DNA of 33,782 bases from CAZFAT01 sp964517075 (GTDB taxonomy: Bacteria > Acidobacteriota > Vicinamibacteria > Vicinamibacterales > SCN-69-37). The notes under the pieces were generated by a model. That model saw only the letters and a program-made list of their open reading frames with translations, made no database searches and was not told the DNA's origin. The position numbers and the translations under genes were made by a program. The stretch is taken from positions 1 to 33,782 of the forward strand of contig CAZFAT010000251.1 of assembly GCA_964517075.1 (NCBI GenBank), in the 5' to 3' direction. This document shows, piece by piece, positions 15,761 through 24,465 of this stretch. Each line of letters starts with the position of its first letter. Position 1 is the first letter of the stretch.

Positions 15761-15845
15761 ACCCGAAGCGGCAAGCGGCCGCTGATCCCGGGCGTGAAGA
15801 CGCGGATGCCCGTGGCCGTGCCGGCGGTCCCGCCGGAGGAGTGGA

Positions 15846-16346
15846 TTAGAGCTCGTCGGCCGCGCCCGGTCGGGCCGGCGGCGGCGCGGCGTTCCAGGGT
15901 TCGGGAATGGCCATGGCCAGGAAGGCCGCGCCGAGCAGCGCGAGATTCCTGGTGAAGTACGCGAGTTGCTGGGTGCGCGCCGGCTCAGCCTCGGCCCAGA
16001 AGTTGTGCATCGTCGGCGTCACGCCCGCGAGAAACACGGCGATGAAGAGGGCGCCCAATCGGGGCCACTGTCCGGACAGGATGCTCAGCCCGCCGAGCAG
16101 GATCAGGAGGCCGCTCAGGGCCACGGCCACCTCCGGGGAGGGGACATCCTTCAACGCAACGTAGGCGGCCATTCCTTCCAGGTTCAGGAAGTGGTTGAAG
16201 GCGCTGTAGATGAAGTAGCCGCCGAAGAGCAGTCGGCCCGCCCAGAGCGGCAGCTCGCGCGAGCGAGCCTGGGAGCGAATCAGTTCGGCCACATCCAGCT
16301 CGGGCCGGGTGAGGTGAGGGCGATCAGCGTGTGTGGCAGTCCGCAT
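15846..16346 (-). CDS. DoxX family membrane protein
   Basis: A 166-residue protein with about four membrane segments and the DoxX layout: 'LPLWAGRLLFGGYFIYSAFN' with the conserved R-x-x-x-G-x-x-F, 'AVALSGLLILLGGLSILSGQ', 'LGALFIAVFLAGVTPTMHNF' and 'LAYFTRNLALLGAAFLAMAI'. DoxX-type proteins occur as subunits of thiosulfate:quinone oxidoreductase, in redox membrane complexes, or with unknown roles. No partner gene of that type is adjacent. The ATG at 16346 is preferred over a TTG at 16358 because the reading before it adds nothing and a purine-rich GGGAAA precedes the ATG. Confidence 0.85.
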   Translation of the reverse strand: MRTATHADRPHLTRPELDVAELIRSQARSRELPLWAGRLLFGGYFIYSAFNHFLNLEGMAAYVALKDVPSPEVAVALSGLLILLGGLSILSGQWPRLGALFIAVFLAGVTPTMHNFWAEAEPARTQQLAYFTRNLALLGAAFLAMAIPEPWNAAPPPARPGAADEL

Positions 16347-16483
16347 GGTATTTCCCAAAGGCGGGCGGTGAAGAGCACCCGACCAGAGGGGTATTGCACG
16401 TTCGATGCCGCTCGGCCGAGGCCGCCCGGTACCGGTGCCGGGCAGGGAGCCAGCTCACGGGTCTGCAGGGGGCAGGCAGAAGT

Positions 16484-16512
16484 TAGAACGGGGCGTCAGC
16501 TTTACACGCCCC
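16484..16512 (-). terminator. Possible intrinsic terminator after inorganic pyrophosphatase
   Basis: On the minus strand a 7-base stem GGGGCGT/ACGCCCC with a 9-base loop is followed by GTTCTAACTT. It lies 18 bases after the pyrophosphatase stop. The T-tract is interrupted, so its strength is uncertain. Confidence 0.4.
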
Positions 16513-16529
16513 CGCGCGTGCCAACTGCA

Positions 16530-17069
16530 TCAAATTTCACGCCGTCGCAGTTTGCGGTAGAGCTCGAGCGCCTCGCCGATGATCACGATGGCCTCGCTCG
16601 GTCCGAGCATGTCGTCGACGATGACCTGTTTGTTCTCGAGCGCTTTGTAGTCCTCGAAGAAACGCCGGACCTGCCGGAGCACGTGCACCGGCAGCTGATC
16701 CTTGTCCGTGTAGTGGGCGAAATTCGGATCTCGGGTGCTGACAGCGACAATCTTGTCGTCGATGCCTTTTTCGTCGCGCATGCGCATCACGCCGATGGCG
16801 CGCGCTTCGACGAGCGTCAGCGGGTGCACCGGCTCGAGCGCCAGCACCAGCGCGTCCAGCGGATCGCCGTCGTCGCAATAGGTGCGCGGGATGAAACCGT
16901 AGTCGGCGGGGTAGTAGACGGCGCTGTACAGGACGCGATCCAGCCTCAGCAGGCCGGTCTCCTTGTCCAGCTCGTACTTGTTCTTGCTCCCTTTCGGGAT
17001 TTCGATGACGACCGGGAACGCGGTGGCGATGAGGGCGTCATCAACGTAGCTGTCGTGCCACGGGTGCAT
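16530..17069 (-). CDS. ppa: Inorganic pyrophosphatase (family I)
   Basis: A 179-residue soluble enzyme that hydrolyses pyrophosphate to phosphate and so pulls biosynthetic reactions forward. The family I features are all visible: 'VVIEIPKGSKNKYELDKETG', 'LYSAVYYPADYGFIPRTY', the metal signature D67-G-D69-P-L-D72, 'GVMRMRDEKGIDDKIVAV' and 'FFEDYKALENK'. The length is normal for bacterial hexameric enzymes. The ATG at 17069 follows TACACT-TCCTCC, a -10-like hexamer at a spacing that suggests a leaderless mRNA; the purine-poor gap has no Shine-Dalgarno. The esterase gene upstream on the same strand ends 27 bases away, so read-through from that operon is possible as well. Confidence 0.96.
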   Translation of the reverse strand: MHPWHDSYVDDALIATAFPVVIEIPKGSKNKYELDKETGLLRLDRVLYSAVYYPADYGFIPRTYCDDGDPLDALVLALEPVHPLTLVEARAIGVMRMRDEKGIDDKIVAVSTRDPNFAHYTDKDQLPVHVLRQVRRFFEDYKALENKQVIVDDMLGPSEAIVIIGEALELYRKLRRREI

Positions 17070-17075
17070 GGAGGA

Positions 17076-17081
17076 AGTGTA
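17076..17081 (-). promoter_or_regulatory. -10 element for ppa
   Basis: Minus strand TACACT, then TCCTCC, then the ATG at 17069. It fits the leaderless pattern seen at other genes in this window. Confidence 0.5.
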
Positions 17082-17096
17082 CCCTCGTGGAAACCG

Positions 17097-17921
17097 CTAT
17101 CGAAGCGCGTCGCCAAAGAACCGCAGCGTCTTCTCGAGATGCGTGGACCAGTAATCCCAGGTGTGGCCGCCCGGGAACTCCTCGTAGGTGTGGGGGATGC
17201 GGGCCTCCAACAGCCGGGCGTGCAACTCCCGATTGGCGCCCAGCAGCGTGTCGTCCGTCCCGCAGTCGAAGCGGACGCGCGGCAACTGATCCCGATGGCG
17301 CAGCATGGCCTCGAGGACCGTGCGCGGCTGGGCGGGCGAGATGACTTCGTCCATGCATTCCTCGACGAAGCCACGCATCTGGCGGCTCTCGGTAATGGAC
17401 GAATGCCCGGAGGCCGCGACGAAACGATCCGGGTATCGCGCGGCAATGCGAAGAGCGCCAAAGCCGCCCATCGACAGGCCGGCGATCAGCCTCGGCGAGT
17501 GCGCGGTGACGGCGGGAACGGCGTGAGCCACCGCGGCCGGCACCTCGAACGCGATCCAGCGCTCGAAGTCCTGCTCGTGGTGCTGCAGATAGCCGCTGCC
17601 GTCGCCCCAGAGACCGTCGGACGGCATCGCGATGACGCAGGGCGGCAATGCGCCGGCTGCCTGGAGCCGCGAGGCGAGGCGGTGCGCCGCCGCCTGCCGA
17701 ACCCAGGCCCAGTGGCTGCTGTAGACCCCATGCAGCAGGATCACGAGTGGAACGTCCAGCCCGGTCCGGGCCGCCGGCGGTGCATGCACGGTGATGTCGG
17801 CGCGGACGCCCATCGCGGGGCTCTTCACCGTGATCTCTCGCAGATCCTCGACCTCGTGTCGCGGGTCGGAGATGCAGATGGTCCGGAACGTCACCTGCTC
17901 GGCCGGGCCGGGCTGATTCAT
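17097..17921 (-). CDS. Esterase (PF00756/esterase D-like alpha/beta hydrolase)
   Basis: A 274-residue serine esterase with no signal peptide, so cytoplasmic. The oxyanion-hole region is 'VPLVILLHGVYSSHWAWV'. The nucleophile is Ser150 in 'RLIAGLSMGGFGALRIAARY', the acid is probably Asp223 or Asp224 in 'FDCGTDDTLLGANRELH', and the base is His253 in 'FPGGHTWDYWSTHLEKTLRF'. These match the putative-esterase family that includes S-formylglutathione hydrolase, feruloyl esterases and mycolyltransferase-like folds. The ATG at 17921 overlaps the SDR stop (ATGA). It is the last gene of the diiron-SDR-esterase operon, so by inference it cleaves an ester or thioester in the same pathway; the substrate is unknown. 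Confidence 0.88.
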   Translation of the reverse strand: MNQPGPAEQVTFRTICISDPRHEVEDLREITVKSPAMGVRADITVHAPPAARTGLDVPLVILLHGVYSSHWAWVRQAAAHRLASRLQAAGALPPCVIAMPSDGLWGDGSGYLQHHEQDFERWIAFEVPAAVAHAVPAVTAHSPRLIAGLSMGGFGALRIAARYPDRFVAASGHSSITESRQMRGFVEECMDEVISPAQPRTVLEAMLRHRDQLPRVRFDCGTDDTLLGANRELHARLLEARIPHTYEEFPGGHTWDYWSTHLEKTLRFFGDALR

Positions 17922-18643
17922 GACGCGAAGTCGCAGTCGTGCATGGCGCGCAGCACCAGTTCCTGCGGCACCGCGGCGTCGTCGAGCCGGAGGAGGGCCA
18001 TGACGGCCGCCGCGACCTGTGCCGGCGTCAGGAACTGTTCGGTGGGCGTACGGTGGTCCGGCCGTGCGGCGGCCCAGAACCCTGTATCGACGCCGCCGGG
18101 CAGCACCGCCGTCACCCGGATGTTCAAGGGCGCCGCTTCCTCGCGGAGGCCCTGCGTGAAGCCGCGCACGCCCCACTTCGCCGCTGAATAGACCGTTTCC
18201 GTCGGAATGCCGCGAAGGCTGGCCGTGGAGATGATGTTGACGATATGGCCGCGGCCACGGGGGGCCATGACGCGAAGCGCGGCTTGGCTGCCGGCAATCG
18301 TGCCCTTGAGGTTCACCGCGATCATGCGATCGATCTCCGCCTCGGTGTAGTCGACGATGGGCCGGTGACGAGCGAGACCCGCATTATTGATCCAGACGTC
18401 GATCGGGCCGAATGTCGCTTCGGCCCTCGCGGCAAGGTCGTGCATCGCCGCAAGGGAGCTGACGTCGCCCGCGTGTGCGGCGGCGGCAGGTGTGGCCAGC
18501 CGAGCGACGGCGGTCGCGAGCCCCTCGTCGTCCAGGTCGTTGAGCACGACGCGCGCGCCGGCGGCGAGGCAGGCTTCGGCGAGCGCGAATCCAATGCCGC
18601 GCGCCGCGCCGGTCACGACGGCGACTGTGCCTCGTGGATCCAT
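17918..18643 (-). CDS. Short-chain dehydrogenase/reductase (SDR)
   Basis: A 241-residue classical SDR. The nucleotide-binding motif T-G-A-A-R-G-I-G is at residues 11-18, N-N-A-G at 86-89, the catalytic serine near 139-142 ('HIVNIISTASLRG') and Y152-S-A-A-K156 completes the active site. Asp36 in 'VVLNDLDDEG' at the end of beta 2 suggests NAD rather than NADP preference. It is flanked by a ferritin-like protein upstream (TGATG, 1-base overlap) and an esterase downstream (ATGA, 4-base overlap), so all three are made together. It probably oxidises an alcohol or reduces a ketone on the same unknown compound. A longer frame to 18748 only extends into the upstream gene. Confidence 0.92.
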   Translation of the reverse strand: MDPRGTVAVVTGAARGIGFALAEACLAAGARVVLNDLDDEGLATAVARLATPAAAAHAGDVSSLAAMHDLAARAEATFGPIDVWINNAGLARHRPIVDYTEAEIDRMIAVNLKGTIAGSQAALRVMAPRGRGHIVNIISTASLRGIPTETVYSAAKWGVRGFTQGLREEAAPLNIRVTAVLPGGVDTGFWAAARPDHRTPTEQFLTPAQVAAAVMALLRLDDAAVPQELVLRAMHDCDFAS

Positions 18644-20073
18644 CAGCCGGAGGCGTTGAGCTGCTGCAGGTCGGCCCGCGCCGTCTGGTACGTGGCGTGG
18701 AATGCTTCCACGGCGGGATCCGGTGCGTGGCCGTGCACGCGGCACCACTCACGGTACAGCGGGGGCCACCAGTTCTCGTGCCGCGTCAGTCCTCCGGCGA
18801 GGTAGCTGGACCAGTCGATCAGCACCTTCGACCAGCACCGGTCGCCGTAGGCGAGGGCCTCCTGGGCGTTGGGGAAGTGCTTGACGAACCAGTCGCGGCC
18901 GATCCGTGCGTGCAGCACCTCGTCGGCCCAATCGTAGTCCTGGATCATGGCGGAGAACGCGTCGCCGGAGGCGACACCGACTTCCCACTCGTAGCGCTTG
19001 CCCGTCTTCGACATCAGCCCGTGTTCGATGAAATGCAGCACCGCGTGGCGTTCGATGGGCGTGAGCTGGGTGTTCAGCGCGAGCGACCAGGTGAAGTTGA
19101 CGCGAACGAGCGCGGGCCAGTCGATGCCGGTCCGGACGAAGCCGACTTCGCCCATCATCGCGTGGCGCGCTTCGTCCCAGAGCTGGCGCGTCATGTCCAC
19201 GGTGTAGTCCCACGGCTGGCCGGTCGTCTCGGCCAGGATGGACGCCATCATCTCGGGCACGTCGATTTCCCGGAGCCGCTTGTAATACATCATCAGCGTC
19301 TTCGCACTGGCCGGCATCGTCTCGTCGTACAGGAACTGCTCGGCGTGGACCCCCATGTTGTAGGGATCCGCGAACCGCTCATCGCGCCTGGGGGCGCTCT
19401 CGAAGGGGGGCATGGTCCGCGAGAACATCCGGTCGGGCCAGTCGCCGGTGGGGATCGCGCTCCCGTCGAGCGAACCGCCGGCGTCGAGAAGGCGACCGAG
19501 GAGCGTCGTCCAGGAGGCCAGTGCCGCGCGGCGCTCCGCGGTGACGAGGCGATCCACGCACTGCTGGCCCACGTCGGCCATCTCGTGCAGCTCGATGAGC
19601 GCAAAGCGACAGATGCGGATCGACGGATGGTCCACGAGCCGATTGGTGTCGGCCATGTGCCGGCGGAGCGCGGCGGTCAGCGCCCCGACCGCGTGTTCGT
19701 ACAGGCCGACCAGCAGCGCTGCGGTATCGGGCGCTGCGAGGACTTCGTCGAAGAAGATGTCGAGCGACGCGTCGGGGACGACCTCGAGGCCGAGCGGCGG
19801 CTCCCGCATTTCGGCCACGCGCGTGCGCCACGCGGCGGCGTGCTCGGCCGCGTAGTGGGCGTGCAGCGAGAACGTCATCTTGAGCTCGTAGATCGGCTCG
19901 GCGGTCAGCCGCTTGATGAAGATCTCGTGCAGCCGCCGGAAAGCCCAGTGATGCCGTTTGAGCCGGCGCACGCAGTCTTCAATAGTCAATCCTACGCGCG
20001 CGGCGTCGGCCATCGTCGTGATGCCGGCCAGGGGCGGAAGGTCGCGATAGGAGCGGTACGTCTGTGGATCCAT
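18643..20073 (-). CDS. Ferritin-like (probable diiron) protein of unknown function
   Basis: A 476-residue, mainly helical soluble protein without signal peptide or membrane segments. Two E-x-x-H motifs lie on predicted helices: E301-A-R-H304 in 'TRQLWDEARHAMMGEVGF' and E385-V-L-H388 in 'DYDWADEVLHARIGRDWF'. Further acidic candidates are E282 and E350 ('LHFIEHGLM'). This is the ligand pattern of ferritin-like carboxylate-bridged diiron oxygenases, oxidases and hydroxylases. An N-terminal half with E126 and 'RFALIELHEMADVGQQ' (about 156-170) may be a second, metal-free helical bundle. I do not recognise a named family. It is too long for AurF or MiaE. It heads an operon with an SDR and an esterase, divergent from a ligase-transporter operon. 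A role as oxygenase in that pathway is inference. Confidence 0.65.
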   Translation of the reverse strand: MDPQTYRSYRDLPPLAGITTMADAARVGLTIEDCVRRLKRHHWAFRRLHEIFIKRLTAEPIYELKMTFSLHAHYAAEHAAAWRTRVAEMREPPLGLEVVPDASLDIFFDEVLAAPDTAALLVGLYEHAVGALTAALRRHMADTNRLVDHPSIRICRFALIELHEMADVGQQCVDRLVTAERRAALASWTTLLGRLLDAGGSLDGSAIPTGDWPDRMFSRTMPPFESAPRRDERFADPYNMGVHAEQFLYDETMPASAKTLMMYYKRLREIDVPEMMASILAETTGQPWDYTVDMTRQLWDEARHAMMGEVGFVRTGIDWPALVRVNFTWSLALNTQLTPIERHAVLHFIEHGLMSKTGKRYEWEVGVASGDAFSAMIQDYDWADEVLHARIGRDWFVKHFPNAQEALAYGDRCWSKVLIDWSSYLAGGLTRHENWWPPLYREWCRVHGHAPDPAVEAFHATYQTARADLQQLNASG

Positions 20074-20295
20074 AGGCCATCCCGGGCAGTGGGCTCAATC
20101 TACTGCCGGCCGCGGGCCGTGGGGTAGGGAAATCTTCCAGAGGATGGAGGCAGCGCGCCCGCGGCTACAATACCGGTTCGTCGGCCGCTGATCGGCCGGC
20201 CGGGTCGAGCGGCCGATCCGTGACGCGCGGATCCGCGACCTCGCGCCCGGCGGCCAGGAAAGGAGCGTCCGATAGGAGCCCTCCGCGAACTGCGC
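20074..20295. promoter_or_regulatory. Shared divergent control region of the diiron and ligase operons
   Basis: 222 bases between two divergent start codons. On the minus strand TAGATT (20097-20102) could be a -10 giving a leader of about 16 bases before the diiron gene. On the plus strand TACAAT (20166-20171) could be a -10 for the ligase gene, leaving a leader of about 118 bases before the ATG at 20296, long enough for a regulatory structure. No regulator gene is adjacent. Confidence 0.4.
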
Positions 20296-21879
20296 ATGTA
20301 CGGGCGATTCCTGACCGGGTTGCGCACCTACCTGCGGAACACGATCACGCTCGAAGAGGCCCGCGCGGCGATGGCCAGCCGCCTGGCCGGCCGGGAAGAG
20401 GCGCTGCTCTGCGTCGCCGAACGCGGGTTCTTCGGACACGCCCAGAGTCCGTATCGTGAACTGCTGCGAATCGCCGGGTGCGAATACGCGGACTTCCGGG
20501 CGCTCGTCCGCCGTCGGGGCATCGAGGGGACCCTGAGGGCGCTTCGTGACGCGGGCGTCTACTTCACGTTCGAGGAATTCAAAGGACGCCAGCCCGTGGT
20601 GCGCGACGGACGCGAGATCGCCGTTCGAGCGGACCAGTTCAACAATCCGTACCTGTCGCACTACTACGGCACCCGGACGGGTGGATCGACGGGGGCACCT
20701 GGCCGCGTCTCGACGGACCTGACGCACCTGGCGGTGCAGGCCGAACAGCGCATGGTCCTGATGGACGCCCATGGAGTGCTGGGCGTTCCGTTTGCCATCT
20801 GGAGGCCGCCACTGCCGTCGGGAAGCGGCCTCAACTCCGTCCTGCGCGGCGCGAAGTGGGGCCGGCCGCCCGATCGCTGGTTCACGCCTCTCGTCCATCG
20901 CGACTTCCGGCCGAGCCTGAAATTCCGCCTGGCGAACAGCGCCACCATCGCGCTTGGCCGCGTGTACGGCGCGAATCTCCCCTGGCCCGAGGCCGTGCCG
21001 GTCGATGAGGCGATACGCATCGCCGAATGGATGGTGTCGTCGCGGGACCGGCATGGCCACGCCGTCGTGAATACCACCGTGAGCAATGGCGTCCGAATCG
21101 CGATCGCGGCACAGGCTGGAAAGCTGGACTTGACGGGGACGACCCTGTACATGGCGGGTGAGCCGCTGACGCCGGCCAAGGCGAGACGCATCGCCGACTC
21201 GGGCGCGCGCCTCATGACCGACTACGGCGCGGCGGAGTCGGGCCGCATCGGTCTGGGTTGCGCGCGGCCCGTGAGCGAAAGCGACGTCCACGTCGTGCTC
21301 GATACTCACTTCGTGCTGGGCTATCCGCGCGACGTGCCGGCCAGCGGCGAGGTCGTGACCTCGTTCCACATTACGTCGATTCATCCGACCGCGCCGAAGA
21401 TGCTCCTGAACGTCGAGTTCGACGATTGCGGGATCCTCGAAGAACGCGCGTGCGGCTGCCCGCTCGAGGCGCTGGGCCTGACGACGCACCTGCGGAGCAT
21501 TCGGAGCTTCGGCAAGCTGGTGGGCGAGGGTGTGTCACTGCTGGGCAGCGAGATGTCGCACATCCTGGAGGAGGTGCTGCCGGCACGCTTCGGGGGATCG
21601 CCGCTCGACTATCAGCTCGAGGAGAGCGACGAGGACGGCTACACCCGGCTGACGCTCGTGGTGAGCCCTCGGGTTGCGATACCCGACGAAGGGCACCTCG
21701 TGGACGCGGTGCTTCAGGCGCTCGGCGAGATCAGCGCGGCCGCCGACGTCGCGCGAGCATTCTGGCAACACGGGCACACGTTCCGCGTCCGCCGCGCCGA
21801 GCCGTACACCACGCCGCGGGGGAAGCAGTCGCTGCTGGTCAGGCGCGGGACCCGGACGGAGGCGAGCACGCGTGTCTGA
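20296..21879 (+). CDS. PaaK-like acyl-adenylating ligase (phenylacetate-CoA ligase family)
   Basis: A 527-residue AMP-forming ligase without signal peptide. The ATP/phosphate loop is 'RTGGSTGAPGRVSTD' at about 127-141. 'LYMAGEPLTPAKARRIADSG' and 'LMTDYGAAESGRIGLGCA' match the A4/A5 region of the ANL superfamily. 'ERACGCPLEALGLTTHLRSI' followed by 'SFGKLVGEGVSLLG' matches the hinge region of PaaK-like enzymes, with Cys residues as in their metal-binding motif. Lys510 in 'TPRGKQSLLV' corresponds to the C-terminal catalytic lysine, so both half-reactions look possible. It would activate a carboxylic acid to an acyl-AMP and pass it to CoA or another acceptor. The stop overlaps the transporter binding-protein gene by 8 bases, which links activation to uptake. 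The substrate is unknown. The ATG is the only usual start after a stop at 20221-20223. Confidence 0.82.
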   Translation: MYGRFLTGLRTYLRNTITLEEARAAMASRLAGREEALLCVAERGFFGHAQSPYRELLRIAGCEYADFRALVRRRGIEGTLRALRDAGVYFTFEEFKGRQPVVRDGREIAVRADQFNNPYLSHYYGTRTGGSTGAPGRVSTDLTHLAVQAEQRMVLMDAHGVLGVPFAIWRPPLPSGSGLNSVLRGAKWGRPPDRWFTPLVHRDFRPSLKFRLANSATIALGRVYGANLPWPEAVPVDEAIRIAEWMVSSRDRHGHAVVNTTVSNGVRIAIAAQAGKLDLTGTTLYMAGEPLTPAKARRIADSGARLMTDYGAAESGRIGLGCARPVSESDVHVVLDTHFVLGYPRDVPASGEVVTSFHITSIHPTAPKMLLNVEFDDCGILEERACGCPLEALGLTTHLRSIRSFGKLVGEGVSLLGSEMSHILEEVLPARFGGSPLDYQLEESDEDGYTRLTLVVSPRVAIPDEGHLVDAVLQALGEISAAADVARAFWQHGHTFRVRRAEPYTTPRGKQSLLVRRGTRTEASTRV

Positions 21880-22984
21880 GCCGATCACTCGACGGCATCT
21901 GCTGAGACGAGGCGCGGCGATGGTCGCCGGATGCGCCGTCGCGGGGCGGTCCGGTGACGCCGCGAGGGCCACGCTCGGGACGGCCGCGGGGCAGGGCGCC
22001 GCCTCGGGCTGCCTCACGGGCGCGCGGATCCGGTGGATCGTCGGGTGGACACCGGGCGGAGGGTTCGACACCTACTCGCGGCTGGCCGAGCCGTTCCTCG
22101 AGCGGGCGCTGGGGGTGCAGATCGCCATCGACAACGTCCCGGGCGCCGGGGGCCGCGTCGGCGCGCTGACCCTCTCACGCGCGCGCCCCGACGGCCGGAC
22201 GCTCGGCATCCTCAACGGCTCGAGCTTCCTGTGGGAGCGCGGTCCTGATGCGAGTCCCGTCGATCTCTCACGTGACTTCACGTTACTCGCGCGCATCGCG
22301 GGACGGCAGCAGGTGATCCTCGCCAGCGCGGCCTCGGGGGCGCGCACCGTGGACGACCTCATCGCGCTGGCGCGCCGCCGCGCGATTGTCGCCGGAATCA
22401 CCGCGGCCGACAGCTCGAACTTCGGGTCCATGGCCGCCCTCAGCAGTCTGCTGGGACTCTCCACGGAGTACGTCGCGGGCTATCCGGGCAGCCGGGAGGT
22501 GATCCTCGGGTTGATGCGAGGCGATGCCGACGTCACCTCGGTCGACATCGAAACGTTCATCCAGGTCCAGGATCTGACACGGGTCCATCCGCTGCTGCAA
22601 ATCACACCAGAGCGCTCGCCGGATCCCAGAATCTCGCACGTCCCCCACTTGGCGGGGCCGGGCGGTCTGATCTCGCGACGGCCCGAGCTGTTCGCGGGGG
22701 ATCTCGATCGCGCTCGCTCCCTGACCACGGCAATCGCGGCCTATCTCGAGTTCGGCCGGCTCATTGCGGGCCCCGGCGGCATGGCCCCGCCGCTGCGCGA
22801 CTGTCTGGACCAGGGCATTCGCACGGCGCTGAGCGACGCGGCCTTCCTCAGTGCGGCGCACCGGGCGGGCCGGTCGATCGATTTCGTGCCGGGCCCGGAG
22901 TTGAGCCGCCAACTACCAGCCATCATGGCGGCCGTCCGCCCCATCGCACCCATCGCGGCGGCCGCCGCCCGCAGGATCCGTTGA
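21872..22984 (+). CDS. tctC: Tripartite tricarboxylate transporter substrate-binding protein (TctC/Bug family)
   Basis: A 370-residue exported binding protein of the TTT family. The GTG at 21872 overlaps the ligase gene by 8 bases and gives a twin-arginine-like leader (S-E-P-I-T-R-R-H-L-L-R-R-G) followed by V18-A-G-C21, a lipobox. So it may be a Tat-exported lipoprotein rather than the usual Sec-exported soluble protein. The mature part has the Bug-family signatures 'IRWIVGWTPGGGFDTYSRLA', 'IDNVPGAGGRVGALTLSRAR' and 'DGRTLGILNGSSFL'. It binds an organic acid in the periplasm and hands it to the TctAB permease encoded immediately downstream. It is somewhat longer than the typical 320-330 residues. 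Confidence 0.88.
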   Translation: MSEPITRRHLLRRGAAMVAGCAVAGRSGDAARATLGTAAGQGAASGCLTGARIRWIVGWTPGGGFDTYSRLAEPFLERALGVQIAIDNVPGAGGRVGALTLSRARPDGRTLGILNGSSFLWERGPDASPVDLSRDFTLLARIAGRQQVILASAASGARTVDDLIALARRRAIVAGITAADSSNFGSMAALSSLLGLSTEYVAGYPGSREVILGLMRGDADVTSVDIETFIQVQDLTRVHPLLQITPERSPDPRISHVPHLAGPGGLISRRPELFAGDLDRARSLTTAIAAYLEFGRLIAGPGGMAPPLRDCLDQGIRTALSDAAFLSAAHRAGRSIDFVPGPELSRQLPAIMAAVRPIAPIAAAAARRIR

Positions 22985-24465
22985 CGGTCCTGTCTGCCGC
23001 CTGGGACGGTCTGATGTTCGTCCTCGCCTGGCCGAACATCCTCTACCCGATCGCCGGGACCCTCATCGCGATGGCGTTCGCGTTGCTGCCCGGCCTGAGC
23101 GGCACGACGCTCATGGCGCTCGCGATCCCGCTCACGCTCGGCTGGGACCCGCTGCACGTCATGCTGCTGTACGGCGCCCTGGTCGGCGGCGCGACGTTCA
23201 TGGGTTCCGTCACGGCGATCCTCCTCAACATCCCGGGGACCGCGCCGAACGCGGCCACGCTGATCGACGGCTACCCCATGGCCCAGAAAGGCCTCGCGAC
23301 CACGGCGCTGGCTGCCTCAGCGACCGCGTCGGCCCTGGGCTCGACCCTCGGCGTGATCGTGCTCATCGCGCTGATTCCGGTCATCGCCCTGATGATTCCG
23401 AGCATCGGCCCGCCCGAATACCTGCTGCTCGCGGTCTGGGGGCTGATCGCAATCGGCACGATGATCCGCGGCTCGGTGGCGAAGGGATTAGCCGCGGCCG
23501 GCCTCGGCCTGATGGTGTCGTTCATCGGGCTGGACCCGCGGACGGCCGCGGCCCGCTTCACCTTCGGCACCCTTTACCTGCAGGACGGCCTCAGCGTCGT
23601 GCCGGTCTTTCTGGGCATGTTCGCGCTGGCGGAGGTCATCGATCTCGGCGCGAGCGGGCGCGTGACGATCTCGGGGAAGACCCGGGTCGAACAATTGGGC
23701 GGCAGCATGATCGACGGCGTCCTGGCGGTCTTTCGTCATGGCGGCCTGTTCGTGCGCAGCGCCTTGATCGGCACGGTGGTCGGCATGATCCCGGGGCTCG
23801 GCGGAACCGTCGCGGCGTTTCTGGCCTACGGCGAGGCGGCACGCACGGATCGGCAGGGCACGATGGGCAGCGGCGACATTCGCGGCGTCATCGCGCCGGA
23901 AGCGGCCAACGACGCGAAGGATGGCGGCTCCCTGCTGCCGACCCTGGCGCTCGGTATTCCCGCGAGCTCGGGCACGGCCGTCCTGCTGGGCGTGATGGCG
24001 ATTCACGGGATCCGGCCCGGCCAGGAACTGATGGGCGAGGGATTGCCCCTGACGTTCGCGTTGATCTGGGCGCTGTTCCTCGCCAACTGGATCACGTCCG
24101 TGGTGGGGCTGGCGGTGGTCCGCCCCCTGTCGCGGCTGACCCTCGTCCGTACGCGGCGGCTGATCCCGCCCATCGTCATCCTGGCGGCGCTGGGAGCGCT
24201 CGCCTTTCACGGCCGCGTCGCGGATGTCTGGGTCGCGATGGCGTTCGGTGTGATCGGCTACCTGATGAAGAAGCACCACTGGTCGCGGGTGGCGTTCGTG
24301 ATGGCGCTCGTGCTGGGGCCATTGTTCGAACAGAACCTGCAGCTCACGCTGGATTTGCAGCGGCTCGACCGGATTGATTTCTGGGCCCGGCCATCGGTCG
24401 TCGTCATCCTCGTGCTGATCGCGCTCACGACGATTCCGACCTGGTTGCGCAAGAGGCCGTCATGA
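22981..24465 (+). CDS. tctA: Tripartite tricarboxylate transporter large permease (TctA)
   Basis: A 494-residue membrane protein with about 11-12 segments, the channel subunit of the TTT transporter. Family signatures are 'GALVGGATFMGSVTAILLNI' then P-G-T-A, 'LIDGYPMAQKGLATTALAAS', 'VVGMIPGLGGTVAAFLAYGE', 'GVIAPEAANDAKDGGSLLPT' and 'LALGIPASSGTAVLLGVMAI'. It uses the proton or sodium gradient to import the ligand delivered by TctC. The start is a TTG that overlaps the TctC stop (TTGA); no nearby ATG or GTG gives the first membrane helix, so the TTG start by coupling is the best choice. The ATGA overlap at its end leads into tctB. Confidence 0.92.
   Translation: MTVLSAAWDGLMFVLAWPNILYPIAGTLIAMAFALLPGLSGTTLMALAIPLTLGWDPLHVMLLYGALVGGATFMGSVTAILLNIPGTAPNAATLIDGYPMAQKGLATTALAASATASALGSTLGVIVLIALIPVIALMIPSIGPPEYLLLAVWGLIAIGTMIRGSVAKGLAAAGLGLMVSFIGLDPRTAAARFTFGTLYLQDGLSVVPVFLGMFALAEVIDLGASGRVTISGKTRVEQLGGSMIDGVLAVFRHGGLFVRSALIGTVVGMIPGLGGTVAAFLAYGEAARTDRQGTMGSGDIRGVIAPEAANDAKDGGSLLPTLALGIPASSGTAVLLGVMAIHGIRPGQELMGEGLPLTFALIWALFLANWITSVVGLAVVRPLSRLTLVRTRRLIPPIVILAALGALAFHGRVADVWVAMAFGVIGYLMKKHHWSRVAFVMALVLGPLFEQNLQLTLDLQRLDRIDFWARPSVVVILVLIALTTIPTWLRKRPS

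Noticed and set aside
15966..18191. 741-codon plus-strand open frame
   Set aside because: It runs antisense to DoxX, ppa, esterase and SDR genes whose motifs and overlaps are clear. Its translation is low-complexity Arg/Gly/Ala/Asp text typical of shadow frames in GC-rich DNA.
18643..20073. BoxB (benzoyl-CoA epoxidase) identity for the diiron protein
   Set aside because: Only the length and the general E-x-x-H pattern agree. The sequence does not resemble BoxB and no boxA or boxC is present.
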